From the NCBI GenBank assembly GCA_963753545.1, contig CAVWCQ010000003.1:1-64000 (forward strand): DNA of 64,000 nt. Reading direction: 5' to 3'. Below are positions 56,351-64,000 of this stretch, piece by piece (the stretch's first letter is position 1; each line of letters begins with the position of its first letter). The notes beneath the pieces were generated by a model. That model had not been told where the DNA came from and made no database searches. It saw nothing but the letters and a program-made list of their open reading frames with translations. The position numbers and the translations under genes are program-made. Origin of the DNA: CAVWCQ01 sp963753545 (GTDB taxonomy: Bacteria; Chloroflexota; Anaerolineae; Aggregatilineales; Aggregatilineaceae).

Positions 56351-57633
56351 CTCCTGACCCTCTGCCCATGCCTCTCCAAGGTTTCCTCACCAAGTTGGGC
56401 GCGCACAAACGCAATATTCCGATCATGGTCGGCGCTGATCGACAGGGTCGATCAACGCGCCGCTGCGTTGAAGTACAGTCTTCCGCTGCGCCGAATAAAC
56501 GTGCTGCGCGCTGCGGTTGACCCTCACGGGCTCCCAGCGACCCGGCGAATCCAAGCAAAGCGATTGAGCCACAGTCGTGTCTGTACACCGAGATCCTGAG
56601 CGATAACGCGAGGCGTTCCGAAGAGCAGACGAATCGCCTCCTGATGATCGCCTTCGTGGCTTGCGCATATGTCCAAAATTTTGCGAGATTAATAGCGAAA
56701 GGACCGTAATATTGCCTTCGTTCGCGGTACGATGAGCTAGAGCTTTCTTCATAGGCGCGCCTGGCAGCTTGATCATCGTCCAATGCTTAGGCGCGCACGC
56801 TTCTCCCAGATGGAGTTAAACACCTTGCCCAAGACCCTGGTTGATCGTCCAACTTCCCGGAATAGGATGAGCGCCTGCTCGAAACGTGAGATGCGCTCGC
56901 CTTCTGGGTCACCCATCAAGGTCGTACTCAAGGTCGGCCAGACAGGCGAACACCTGAGCAATGTCTACTTTATCGCCCAATTCGCGTGATATATGTCTAG
57001 GCTTTCGTCTGGCCAGTAAACGTTCGGCAGTTATAATCGCCCTGTAGAAATGCCATGAAGCTGCACTTCCTGCAAGAATTTTATACGCGCATGGAAGCGG
57101 CTTACACGACTATCCAAGCGCGAGCAACTGCTGAATCCACTGACGACCTTCATCTGAGATGACTACGCTGATTCCAATAGAGCGCCAGAGTGCCGCCACC
57201 AAGTCGGATCCCGCTATTTCTCCATCACCGCTCTCCAAGCGACCATTCCGGAGTGCCGCGCGTAGATTGTCGATGGTCCGTCTTCAAGCACGTGAATCCA
57301 ATAGTTTCTGGTGCAGCTAGCCGAAGTTCCGGTTCGGCGTGCTCAGCCAGTGTAAGCGAAAATATGAGCATGATATCGACGAATGAATTCTAGTTCGCCG
57401 CTCTTCGTAGAATTTCTCCGAGGCATACTCACGGATCGTTTCAAGCATAAGAAAACGCGCTTGTCTGATCTGACGCCTTCAACTCGCTGGAGCAGGCTTT
57501 TATCCACAAGTGACGCTATGCAGATCAGAAGATGTCGATCGACGAGGTCGCCACTGGCACGACTTATGCTTCGATGGCTTCAAGCGCCGCACCGTTATGA
57601 AACACTGCCAACCGCGCTAAACAAGGCAGTTTT
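56351..57633 (-). pseudogene. Degenerate middle part of the LuxR-ATPase gene
   Basis: Frames change often here. Recognisable pieces include AARLFGAAE-like and REYDRNIAFVRAQLGEE-like TPR-region motifs near 56400-56550, and EKLPCLARLAVFHNGAALEA at about 57570-57640, which continues the ATPase domain. Many stops and indels make this stretch clearly non-functional. Confidence 0.5.
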
Positions 57634-58524
57634 TCAGCTGGCATCGAGCAGATTGTAGCTCCACTCGATTGCCATTCGCAGCGTTCGCTGGCGTAATGGC
57701 ACGTCGCGAGCCCCATGATTGAGTATGTGTAGGCGGTTTTCCAATCTTTCGTAGATATCGTGCGGCGGTATATGGCGAACACGTGCCGCCGCTAGTTCGA
57801 TTGCCAGTGGTAAGCCGTCGAGCCTGCAACAAATCCCAGCCACAATCAACGCGTTATCCGGTGTGAGAGCAAAATCGGGCTGCAACGCAACTGCGCGTTG
57901 GACAAAGAGCTGCACCGCATCATATTCGCTAAGTCGCTCCGGCGTCAGCAAAGCCAGTGTGCGAGGAGCACCCTGATCCGCCAGCACAGGTGGCAGAGGC
58001 AGCGGCGGCACTGGGAAGTTGTGTTCACCGGAAACGCGGAGCAATTCACGACTCGTTATCAGTATCTTGACGTGAAGCACCGCCTGCAGCAGTTCGATCA
58101 AGATGGGTGCTGCCTGTACCACCTGCTCGAAATTATCCATCACCAGCAGCACGCGCTTGTTTGACAGGAAATCCTTCAATACCTCGACCAGCGGATGATC
58201 GGTAAGCTGCCTGAGTCCCAATGTATGGGCGGCGGTTGGCAGGACCAGACTGGCATCGGTAACGGATGCTAGGTCAATGAAGTAAACGCCATGCCCGAAC
58301 TCAGCGAACAGTGTGTTTGCGACTGCGATGGCAAGGCGCGTCTTGCCAATGCCGGGTGCTCCGGTAAGAGTTAACAAGCGTACATCCTCGCGCTGAAGAA
58401 GGGAGGAAGCTGCGGCTACCTCGTGCTCGCGTCCTACGAGCGAAGTCGGTGGGATAGGGAGGTTGTGAGGCGGTGAAGGAAACTCGGTTCCCCACTCTAC
58501 CGGCTTGTTTCCATCTGAGACCAC
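57634..58524 (-). pseudogene. NB-ARC-type ATPase segment of the LuxR regulator
   Basis: 296 residues from the natural N-terminus: PTSLVGREHEVAAASSLLQR, P-loop LTLTGAPGIGKTRLAIAVAN, Walker B RVLLVMDNFEQVV, sensor ILITSRELLRVSGEHNFPVP and GLPLAIELAAARVRHIPPHD. The frame ends in a stop after EWSYNLLDAS, where the family continues without a break. LuxR regulators of this type couple ligand-sensing TPRs to a C-terminal HTH. Confidence 0.75.
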
Positions 58525-58747
58525 GATATTTTTGAACCCGTTGATATCTGAACCGCTATCTGCTCGACAGTTCGATGTATTTGCGGCGGAGTATACGCCA
58601 CGTTGATATGTTGAGTGAGCTAGACTACCGCTTTAGATGACCTAATTATACTATGGGTCGATGTTGGAACGTGATCAATCTAACAATGGAGCTAGAATCA
58701 ATCTCAAGGCAGAAATCGCAGCATTGCAAATTATACAGAGTGAAGTT
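58525..58747. other. Gap, nothing recognised
   Basis: About 220 bases between the start of the decayed regulator and repeat copy 3. No gene, and no clear promoter. Confidence 0.35.
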
Positions 58748-58990
58748 GTCACGTGTATACAAAATTAGAGAATCAAAAAGCCCGCCACACCAAGCGGACT
58801 TTTCATAATGAACACATTTTGTACTCAAACGGGAGCGACGGGGCTCGTTCGATTACGTGTATACGTCCGATTATATTCATCGCCAACCATGCTGTAGACA
58901 AGTATCTGCGCGCCATAAAGGCAGCATAGTACATAAAAACGGATTCGTCATGAAGCCCGATATTTGCAAAGATCGGGCTTCATGTTTTGC
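58748..58990 (+). repeat. Dispersed element, copy 3
   Basis: ACGTGTATAC at 58751 and 58855 (104 bases apart) with an inner segment almost identical to copy 2. The distal hairpin has a different sequence, GAAGCCCGAT/ATCGGGCTTC at 58952-58981 followed by TGTTTTG, but keeps its place about 200 bases from the element start. Same orientation as the other two copies. Confidence 0.7.
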
Positions 58991-59014
58991 CTCTCGGATT
59001 GATTTTCGCACGCT

Positions 59015-59277
59015 ATGGCGTTCATTCGTCAAGGTTCAGGCCCTTTTCAAGCGTTTTGCAAATTACACACACTTTAGCCGGGGATCACCCACATTTGGTA
59101 GTCCTATGCTAAAGTGTGGGCAATTCCATTCTGCCGTGTGAAGAAACGGCCACTCCTTTGCCCCTTGCTCCGCCATGCAAAACGCCTAGACCCTTCTCAC
59201 ATGGACGTTTTTTCGTCAAGGTTTGGTCTCTTTTTCAGTCTTTCATGAATTACCTAGACTTTAGCAGGATATCACCA
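59015..59277. repeat. Pair of degenerate direct repeats
   Basis: TTCGTCAAGGTTcaGGcccTTTTcAaGcgTTT-type sequence near 59030-59092 returns near 59212-59277, 182 bases on. Both copies end in ACTTTAGC...GGATATCACC or GGGATCACC. No coding signal. They fill the gap between repeat copy 3 and the LLM operon end. Confidence 0.45.
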
Positions 59278-59291
59278 CAACGTATTTGTGA

Positions 59292-60305
59292 TCACTCCCA
59301 GACCGCGCGCAAGGACGGCACTACCCGCTGCCCCAATAACTGGATGCCTTTCTCCGACTCTAACCCATGTGGTGTGCCAAATTCGACTCGCGAGGCACCC
59401 GCTTCGAACAACCGGGCGGATTGTTCAATGATATCATGGGCATTTCCCGAAAAGGCGAATTTGTCCAGCAGTTCGTCCGAAATCATCCTGGTTGCCGCCT
59501 CCCAGTCGCTCTGATTAGCATACGTCTGCATCTGAGCGATGAATTCCGGTTCGACCGTGAGGGTCGGATCAAGGCCAGCGACAACAGGCAGATACAGGGC
59601 AACCGCCCGCCGGGCCAACTGGCGAGCCTGCTGGCGGTCCTCATCAATCACGCTGACTGCGCCCATAACGATACCCACACTAGCGGCTGGACGTCCCGCC
59701 CGATTCTCGCCCTGAGTGATGGCGCGACGGATGACCGGAACGATATCGGGATTGGCTGAACCGCCAACCTTAACCTCATCGGCAATTTCGCCAGCGAGGG
59801 CAGCCATCTGCGGTCCCCAGGTCCCGATCAAGATCGGGATGGGCTGATTTGGGAGGGGGTAGGGGGCATGAACATGGGCCGCCAGACGGTAGATTTCACC
59901 CTGGTAGCCACCTGTCTGCCCAGACAGCATATAGCGGATCACCGCTACAGCCTCCCGAATAACGCGCAGGGCAGGCAGCTTTTCCTCGATAGCGTGATCC
60001 TCCAACCAGGCACCACGCGCGAGGCCAAGATAAACGCCTCTGCACGCTGCATCAGCCAACAGGGCTGTCTGGGCGGCAATATCAATCGGGTGGATGCGGG
60101 AGGGGGCAACGGCGGCTACGCCAATGCGCGCACGCTCAATATGAGGGGCCATTAACAGCAGCGGCCCATAGGAGGGATGATACGGCGCATCGCAGTAAAC
60201 ACTCACCGCGTCAAAATCATACTCATTCACCAGTTTGGCGAGAGCAATATACTGGGCCGCAGATTTGTCGGTCTGGAAGGCTATGCTGATTTCGTGTTTC
60301 ATCAT
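59292..60305 (-). CDS. LLM class flavin/F420-dependent oxidoreductase
   Basis: 337 residues, luciferase-like TIM barrel. YDFDAVSVYCDAPYHPSYGP, RIGVAAVAPSRIHPIDIAAQ, GVYLGLARGAWLEDHAIEEK and NQPIPILIGTWGPQMAALAG match the methylene-H4MPT reductase-like subgroup. It overlaps the TIGR04076 gene by four bases and is the last gene of a five-gene operon. The second LLM gene (60612-61619) is its paralogue; two such enzymes in one operon suggest two oxidation steps or a two-subunit enzyme. Confidence 0.88.
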   Translation of the reverse strand: MMKHEISIAFQTDKSAAQYIALAKLVNEYDFDAVSVYCDAPYHPSYGPLLLMAPHIERARIGVAAVAPSRIHPIDIAAQTALLADAACRGVYLGLARGAWLEDHAIEEKLPALRVIREAVAVIRYMLSGQTGGYQGEIYRLAAHVHAPYPLPNQPIPILIGTWGPQMAALAGEIADEVKVGGSANPDIVPVIRRAITQGENRAGRPAASVGIVMGAVSVIDEDRQQARQLARRAVALYLPVVAGLDPTLTVEPEFIAQMQTYANQSDWEAATRMISDELLDKFAFSGNAHDIIEQSARLFEAGASRVEFGTPHGLESEKGIQLLGQRVVPSLRAVWE

Positions 60306-60619
60306 GTTAAATCGCTCCGGTTTAAGGAGCGCCGAACGGTCCGCTCAATGCGCATAATCAGACGCTCGTCAGGATCGGGACAGGCAACCAGGGAATCTGA
60401 TTCAAGCCAGTCGTTTTGGGCGAGTTGGCGCTGCTTGGCGGCAAGCAGCGGAAGCACCGAATTCAGGGCATACAGGCAAAAATGCTTACCCGCTGGAATG
60501 CGCAAGCGATTGCTATCGGTTACTTCAAAATAATCACCAACCTGCATGCCGCAGACTGAACGACCATCAATCCGCTCCACAACGACGCGCAGATCGTAGA
60601 GTTCAAATTCGTCACTCAT
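60302..60619 (-). CDS. TIGR04076 family small protein
   Basis: 105 residues from ATG 60619, which overlaps the upstream LLM gene by 8 bases. The pattern LRVVVERIDGRSVCGMQVGD, YFEVTDSNRLRIPAGKHFCL, YALNSVLPLLAAKQRQ and VACPDPDERLIMRIERT matches TIGR04076. That is a small cysteine-containing family of unknown function often beside oxidoreductases. Conserved Cys lie in SVCGM, HFCLYAL and ACPDPD. Complete overlap on both sides shows tight coupling to the two LLM enzymes. Confidence 0.75.
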   Translation of the reverse strand: MSDEFELYDLRVVVERIDGRSVCGMQVGDYFEVTDSNRLRIPAGKHFCLYALNSVLPLLAAKQRQLAQNDWLESDSLVACPDPDERLIMRIERTVRRSLNRSDLT

Positions 60620-61619
60620 GCTTTGCCGTCCGAAAATAGGGGATGACATCCCGCCCAATGACGTGAATCGCCTCGGAAACATCCGGGCCAAGCGGGGGGC
60701 CAAAACTGATGTGGGTGACACCCATTGCCACCAGTGATTCCAGGCGCGCGATCAAATCCTTGCTCGTGCCAGCAATGCCAATCCGCATCATCGGTTCAGT
60801 AACCAGCGTCCTCGCTTTGCCCAGATCATTCTCCACCACCACAGCCTGGGCGATGGCATCAAAATCGGCATAGGAAAGCCCTAGTTGGCTCAGGATCAGC
60901 GGGCTGAGGGCGTGACCGTAGTAGGCGATTTTTTCCTTGAGCGCGTTCTCGGCCTGCTCTTTATTGTCTGAGATTGAACACCAGATGCACGCGGCAACAT
61001 CGATGTCGGCCATGTTTCGTCCAGCCGCGGCAGCGCCTTCACAAACGAGCGGCATGATGTTCTGGTAATGTTCGGGGGGGAATAACAAAGGCAGTCCGCC
61101 ATTCGCGATCCGGCCAATTTCGTGAAGCATGCGGGGACTCATCGCTCCTATATAGATAGGTATAGGACGCAGAACCGGGAAGCGCAGGTAAGCATCATCG
61201 GTCCATTGCAGGAACTTGCCCTGGAATTTGACGCGCTGCCCGCTGAGAAGCCCTCGGATCGCTTCAACCGTTTCGATAACTGCCGTGCGCGGCTGACTTG
61301 CTGTGATGCCAACCCACGACAGAAAATCGCCCGCCCCGGCAGATAATCCCAAATTAAAACGCCCCCCTGATAATTCATCGAGGGTCGCCGCGAACATGGC
61401 AATCTCAGCGGGGTTGATCGTGTAGGGATTGAGGATGCAGGTGCCGATCTCGATGGTGCGCGTGGCTACCGCGACGCTGGTCAGGATTACCGAACAACTG
61501 CGCAGGAACAGATCATTACTGACCCAGAACTGGGAGAAGCCCGCCGCCTCTGCCTGCTGAGCCAGAAGTGCGTACTGGCTCACCGGGAGATCGTTGTTCA
61601 GACGCAAACTGAATTTCAT
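60612..61619 (-). CDS. LLM class flavin/F420-dependent oxidoreductase, second copy
   Basis: 335 residues. FSQFWVSNDLFLRSCSVILT, GTCILNPYTINPAEIAMFAA, LDELSGGRFNLGLSAGAGDF and FPVLRPIPIYIGAMSPRMLH are typical of F420-dependent LLM enzymes. It starts at ATG 61619 overlapping the RidA stop (ATGA). About one quarter identical in pattern to the LLM gene two genes downstream, so they are paralogues rather than a recent duplication. Confidence 0.88.
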   Translation of the reverse strand: MKFSLRLNNDLPVSQYALLAQQAEAAGFSQFWVSNDLFLRSCSVILTSVAVATRTIEIGTCILNPYTINPAEIAMFAATLDELSGGRFNLGLSAGAGDFLSWVGITASQPRTAVIETVEAIRGLLSGQRVKFQGKFLQWTDDAYLRFPVLRPIPIYIGAMSPRMLHEIGRIANGGLPLLFPPEHYQNIMPLVCEGAAAAGRNMADIDVAACIWCSISDNKEQAENALKEKIAYYGHALSPLILSQLGLSYADFDAIAQAVVVENDLGKARTLVTEPMMRIGIAGTSKDLIARLESLVAMGVTHISFGPPLGPDVSEAIHVIGRDVIPYFRTAKHE

Positions 61620-62017
61620 GCCGGCTCCTGTTGCAGCAGCGCATCCGCTTCGATCTCGACTAGGTAGCCATCACCGATCAGGGCGCTGATTTCAAGCAGC
61701 GTGTTCGCCGGACGAATGTCACCGAAGAATTCGGCATGCGCTTTGGCAACCTCCTGCCACTGTCGCGCATCCGTTACGAAAATACGAGTGCGCACAACAT
61801 CCCGCAGGCTGGCCCCCGCTTCCTGCAAAGCACGCTCGATCTTTTGAATGATAAACACGGTCTGCGCGTAGACATCGTTTGGGCCTACGATGTTTCCATC
61901 GGCGTCCGTAGCTGTTGTGCCAGAGACAAACACCAGATTACCGATCCGGACGGCACGCGAATAACCCGCGAAGGTTTCCCACACGGTTCCTGATGAGATA
62001 TTCAGCCGCTGTGTCAC
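61616..62017 (-). CDS. RidA family protein
   Basis: 133 residues. VWETFAGYSRAVRIGNLVFV, VYAQTVFIIQKIERALQEAG, DVVRTRIFVTDARQWQEVAK and PANTLLEISALIGDGYLVEI carry the YjgF/YER057c fold. The arginine that binds the carboxylate (VVRTRIFV) and the C-terminal Glu are present. RidA proteins hydrolyse reactive enamine/imine intermediates. With two LLM oxidoreductases this recalls the Rut pathway, where RutA (LLM) and RutC (RidA) act on pyrimidines, but other Rut genes are absent. Confidence 0.88.
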   Translation of the reverse strand: MTQRLNISSGTVWETFAGYSRAVRIGNLVFVSGTTATDADGNIVGPNDVYAQTVFIIQKIERALQEAGASLRDVVRTRIFVTDARQWQEVAKAHAEFFGDIRPANTLLEISALIGDGYLVEIEADALLQQEPA

Positions 62018-62028
62018 AAGAGAATCTC

Positions 62029-63174
62029 CTAATCAATCACAATCAGGTCAGGGTAGCCAGTGGTCAATGGTTCACCGCCGCCGGGACGAGCCACGATGAC
62101 ATCCTCGACCCGCGCCGAAAACGTGTTGAATTGGGTAATGCTTGGCTCAACCGTGAACAGCATCCCTTCCTGAAGCACGGTGGTATTGCCAGCGGTCAGG
62201 AACGGTGGCTCATGCACATCCATCCCGATACCATGTCCTAAGCGGTGGCGAAATTCTTTCCCGTAGCCAGCCTCTTCGATAACACGGCGGGCCGCTGCAT
62301 CAACCTGCTCGGCTGTGACTGCTCCGGCGCGCATTGCCCGGATGCCAGCCTGCTGTGACGCCATGACCAGACGGTGAACGCGCTGTAATTCCTCCAGAGG
62401 CTCACCGAAAGACACCGTTCGACCATAGTCGTAACAAAAACCTTGGTAGGTTGCCCCAAAATCGAATAAGATCGAGACAGGAGGATTGAGCACGCGCGGC
62501 CAGGTGACTTCGCATTGACCAAAGACCAGAGGGTGATTCGGACCAGAATTATAGAAGGATGTGGTGAACGATGGGCCAAGCGCGCCATGCCGACGAAGCT
62601 GGTAGTCCACTTCCGTCATCATGTCCAGTTCGGTCATCCCATGTTTCAGGCGGGCCAGCACAGCCGCAAACGCCTGCTCCGTGATTTCACCAGCCTTGCG
62701 CATCATCGCGATCTCGTCGTCCGATTTGATGACGCGGAACGGGCGCAGCAAATCTGTTGCGGACACGAATTGAGCCTCGGGGATCAACTGCTGGAGATGG
62801 ATGAGCGTTTCGGCAGGCGTCCAGTCACTGACGGCGACGCGAGGCTGACCAGGTAAGGAGAGCTGCTGCAAGATGCTGCGCACTAACTCTGCCGGATCAT
62901 CCCAGTCGCCAAGGACGCGAATCTCAATGCCCTGCGTCGTCCCCCGTCCACCTAACTCGGCAGTCATACGCGGCAGCAGGAGCAGGGGGGCAAGGTTCGG
63001 CGCGATCCAGGCGCCTTCCAACCAGGCCCCAGGATGGATGACTGCGCCAAAACTGGGAATACCGCGCGGGATGCCTATTAAATACTCGAGGTCGGAGGAG
63101 ATGGGCAGAAAAGCGAGGTCGATCTGATCAGCAATAGCGTTTTGGAAACGCTGAAGACGGTCACTGTAGCCCAT
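62029..63174 (-). CDS. M24 family metallopeptidase (Xaa-Pro aminopeptidase/creatinase-like)
   Basis: 381 residues: an N-terminal creatinase domain (residues 1-150) and the pita-bread catalytic domain. Metal ligands: ILFDFGATYQGFCYDYGRTV (two Asp), HRLGHGIGMDVHEPP (His), LFTVEPSITQF and SARVEDVIVAR (two Glu). All five are in place, so it should be an active dipeptide or amidine hydrolase. First gene of the five-gene minus operon; start ATG 63174. Confidence 0.9.
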   Translation of the reverse strand: MGYSDRLQRFQNAIADQIDLAFLPISSDLEYLIGIPRGIPSFGAVIHPGAWLEGAWIAPNLAPLLLLPRMTAELGGRGTTQGIEIRVLGDWDDPAELVRSILQQLSLPGQPRVAVSDWTPAETLIHLQQLIPEAQFVSATDLLRPFRVIKSDDEIAMMRKAGEITEQAFAAVLARLKHGMTELDMMTEVDYQLRRHGALGPSFTTSFYNSGPNHPLVFGQCEVTWPRVLNPPVSILFDFGATYQGFCYDYGRTVSFGEPLEELQRVHRLVMASQQAGIRAMRAGAVTAEQVDAAARRVIEEAGYGKEFRHRLGHGIGMDVHEPPFLTAGNTTVLQEGMLFTVEPSITQFNTFSARVEDVIVARPGGGEPLTTGYPDLIVID

Positions 63175-63309
63175 GATTTGTGTGCCCTGAACATAGACAG
63201 ATTAACACAAATAGAATAATGTTAACTTTATCCTAAAGATCGGCGTTTTTGCAAGTGGACGGAAATACAACTCGAATTCTTTCGCGGATTGCATTTCAAG
63301 GAGACCTAG
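63175..63309. promoter_or_regulatory. Divergent promoter region
   Basis: 135 bases between the M24 gene (minus) and the solute-binding protein (plus). It must contain both promoters; no confident hexamers were found. AAGGAG at about 63298 is the ribosome-binding site of the plus gene. Confidence 0.4.
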
Positions 63310-64000
63310 ATGAACTTGCGGCGCATCATAATTGTGGTTTTGCTACTTGCCTTAGTTTTCCCCGCTCTGAGTCACGTATCCTTGGCACAAGATGAAAAAG
63401 TATTAGTCATTGGTCATGCCGAGAGTACCAACTCGCTCGATCCGGCACGCGGATACACGCAAACGACCGGATTTATTACTCGCGCCACCTATCAGACCCT
63501 GGTTACTTTCCCCGATACTGATTCGAGCGCCATTATCCCGATGCTCGCTACGGAATGGTCTGTCTCCGAAGACGGCCTGACGTACACATTTAAGCTGCGC
63601 AATGATGTCGTTTTTGCCAGCGGCAATCCCTTTACGGCGGCAGACGTCGCTTTCTCCCTAATGCGGCTCAAATATATCCAGGGGAATCCGGCATTCCTGG
63701 CTGCCAACATTGTCTCGGTGACAGCCGTGGATGATTACACCGTCGATATTGTGCTGTCTCAGAACGATCCGGCGTTCCTGGCGAACCTGGCAAACTCGAA
63801 CGGTTTTTCCATCGTTAACTCCAAGCTGGTCAAGGAAAATGGTGGTACGGACGCAGAAGATGCGGCTACCGCCGACACTGCCGAAGCGTTCCTGAATTCC
63901 ACGTCGGCAGGCAGCGGTCCCTATATACTGGAGCGCTGGGAGCGTCAGGTTGAGACGGTTCTGGTTCGCAATCCGAATTATGTGGGTGATGCTCCCTACT
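63310..64000 (+). CDS. Family 5 ABC transporter substrate-binding protein, C-terminus beyond window
   Basis: The first 230 residues are present, absent from simple ORF lists because no stop occurs before the window end. Signal sequence MNLRRIIIVVLLLALVFPAL, then the SBP_bac_5 start LVIGHAESTNSLDPARGYTQ, and LATEWSVSEDGLTYTFKLRN followed by DVVFASGNPFTAADVAFSL, the family signature. It binds peptides, glutathione-like or heterocyclic amides and feeds an importer. The divergent operon with M24, RidA and LLM enzymes probably degrades the imported compound (inference). Confidence 0.92.
   Translation, partial: MNLRRIIIVVLLLALVFPALSHVSLAQDEKVLVIGHAESTNSLDPARGYTQTTGFITRATYQTLVTFPDTDSSAIIPMLATEWSVSEDGLTYTFKLRNDVVFASGNPFTAADVAFSLMRLKYIQGNPAFLAANIVSVTAVDDYTVDIVLSQNDPAFLANLANSNGFSIVNSKLVKENGGTDAEDAATADTAEAFLNSTSAGSGPYILERWERQVETVLVRNPNYVGDAPY

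Noticed and set aside
41861..58990. CRISPR array from the repeated units
   Set aside because: Only three copies, kilobases apart, with genes between them and no cas genes.

Overview
The window looks like part of a chromosome from an uncultured bacterium, probably a member of the Chloroflexota. This is an inference from gene content: a SARP/kinase/STAND/WD40 giant regulator, a CysM-Mec-CysO cysteine cluster, several F420-type luciferase-like oxidoreductases and many sugar and nucleoside ABC transporters. No rRNA genes, intact tRNA genes or CRISPR arrays were seen. The window is a patchwork of intact operons separated by insertion-sequence remnants and genes broken by frameshifts.

Layout. 1-2.1 kb: the N-terminal part of a GH43 glycosidase and an F420-type oxidoreductase. 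2.3-4.8 kb: IS transposase and gene remnants. 4.8-10.7 kb: an arsenic resistance island made of two convergent operons. The plus-strand operon is arsR-arsD, two YlbF-family proteins, an FmdB-like zinc ribbon, a thioredoxin-like protein and a DUF59 protein. The minus-strand operon is arsA-acr3. The two share near-identical promoter/operator blocks. 10.8-13.0 kb: nested IS remnants. 13.0-23.8 kb: a minus-strand purine/ureide-type locus with a PucR regulator, a 57-aa protein, the oxamate carbamoyltransferase-like trio FdrA/DUF1116/DUF2877, and a BMP-type nucleoside ABC transporter. The enzymes are intact; the regulator, one permease and the ATPase are frameshifted. 24-28.5 kb: decayed ORFs, a broken PAS histidine kinase divergent from a TetR regulator with four operator-like palindromes, and fragments. 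28.6-32.8 kb: an intact sulfur operon (cysM, JAMM protease, sulfur carrier, MoeZ, PLP lyase). 33.5-34.7 kb: a BNR-repeat protein. 35.5-40.8 kb: one SARP-BTAD-kinase-nSTAND-WD40 gene broken into five frames. 42.3-53.2 kb: an intact sugar or sugar-acid catabolic cluster (MocA dehydrogenase, UroD-like, SIS, AroE-like, FAD oxidoreductase, phosphotriesterase-like, ROK, ABC importer). 53.8-58.5 kb: frameshifted DUF2182, SBP56/methanethiol oxidase and LuxR-ATPase genes. 59.3-63.2 kb: a tight minus-strand operon of two luciferase-like oxidoreductases, a TIGR04076 protein, RidA and an M24 peptidase, divergent from a family-5 solute-binding protein cut by the window end.

The most unusual signals are these. 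(1) The ars operon carries several small accessory proteins that end in vicinal cysteines. (2) A dispersed element with a conserved 104-bp repeat period occurs three times in one orientation; it contains a tRNA 3'-end-like stretch, and copies 1 and 2 bracket the whole 42-53 kb catabolic cluster. (3) Frameshifts concentrate in some modules while neighbouring operons are intact. Sequencing indels remain an alternative explanation for individual frameshifts.
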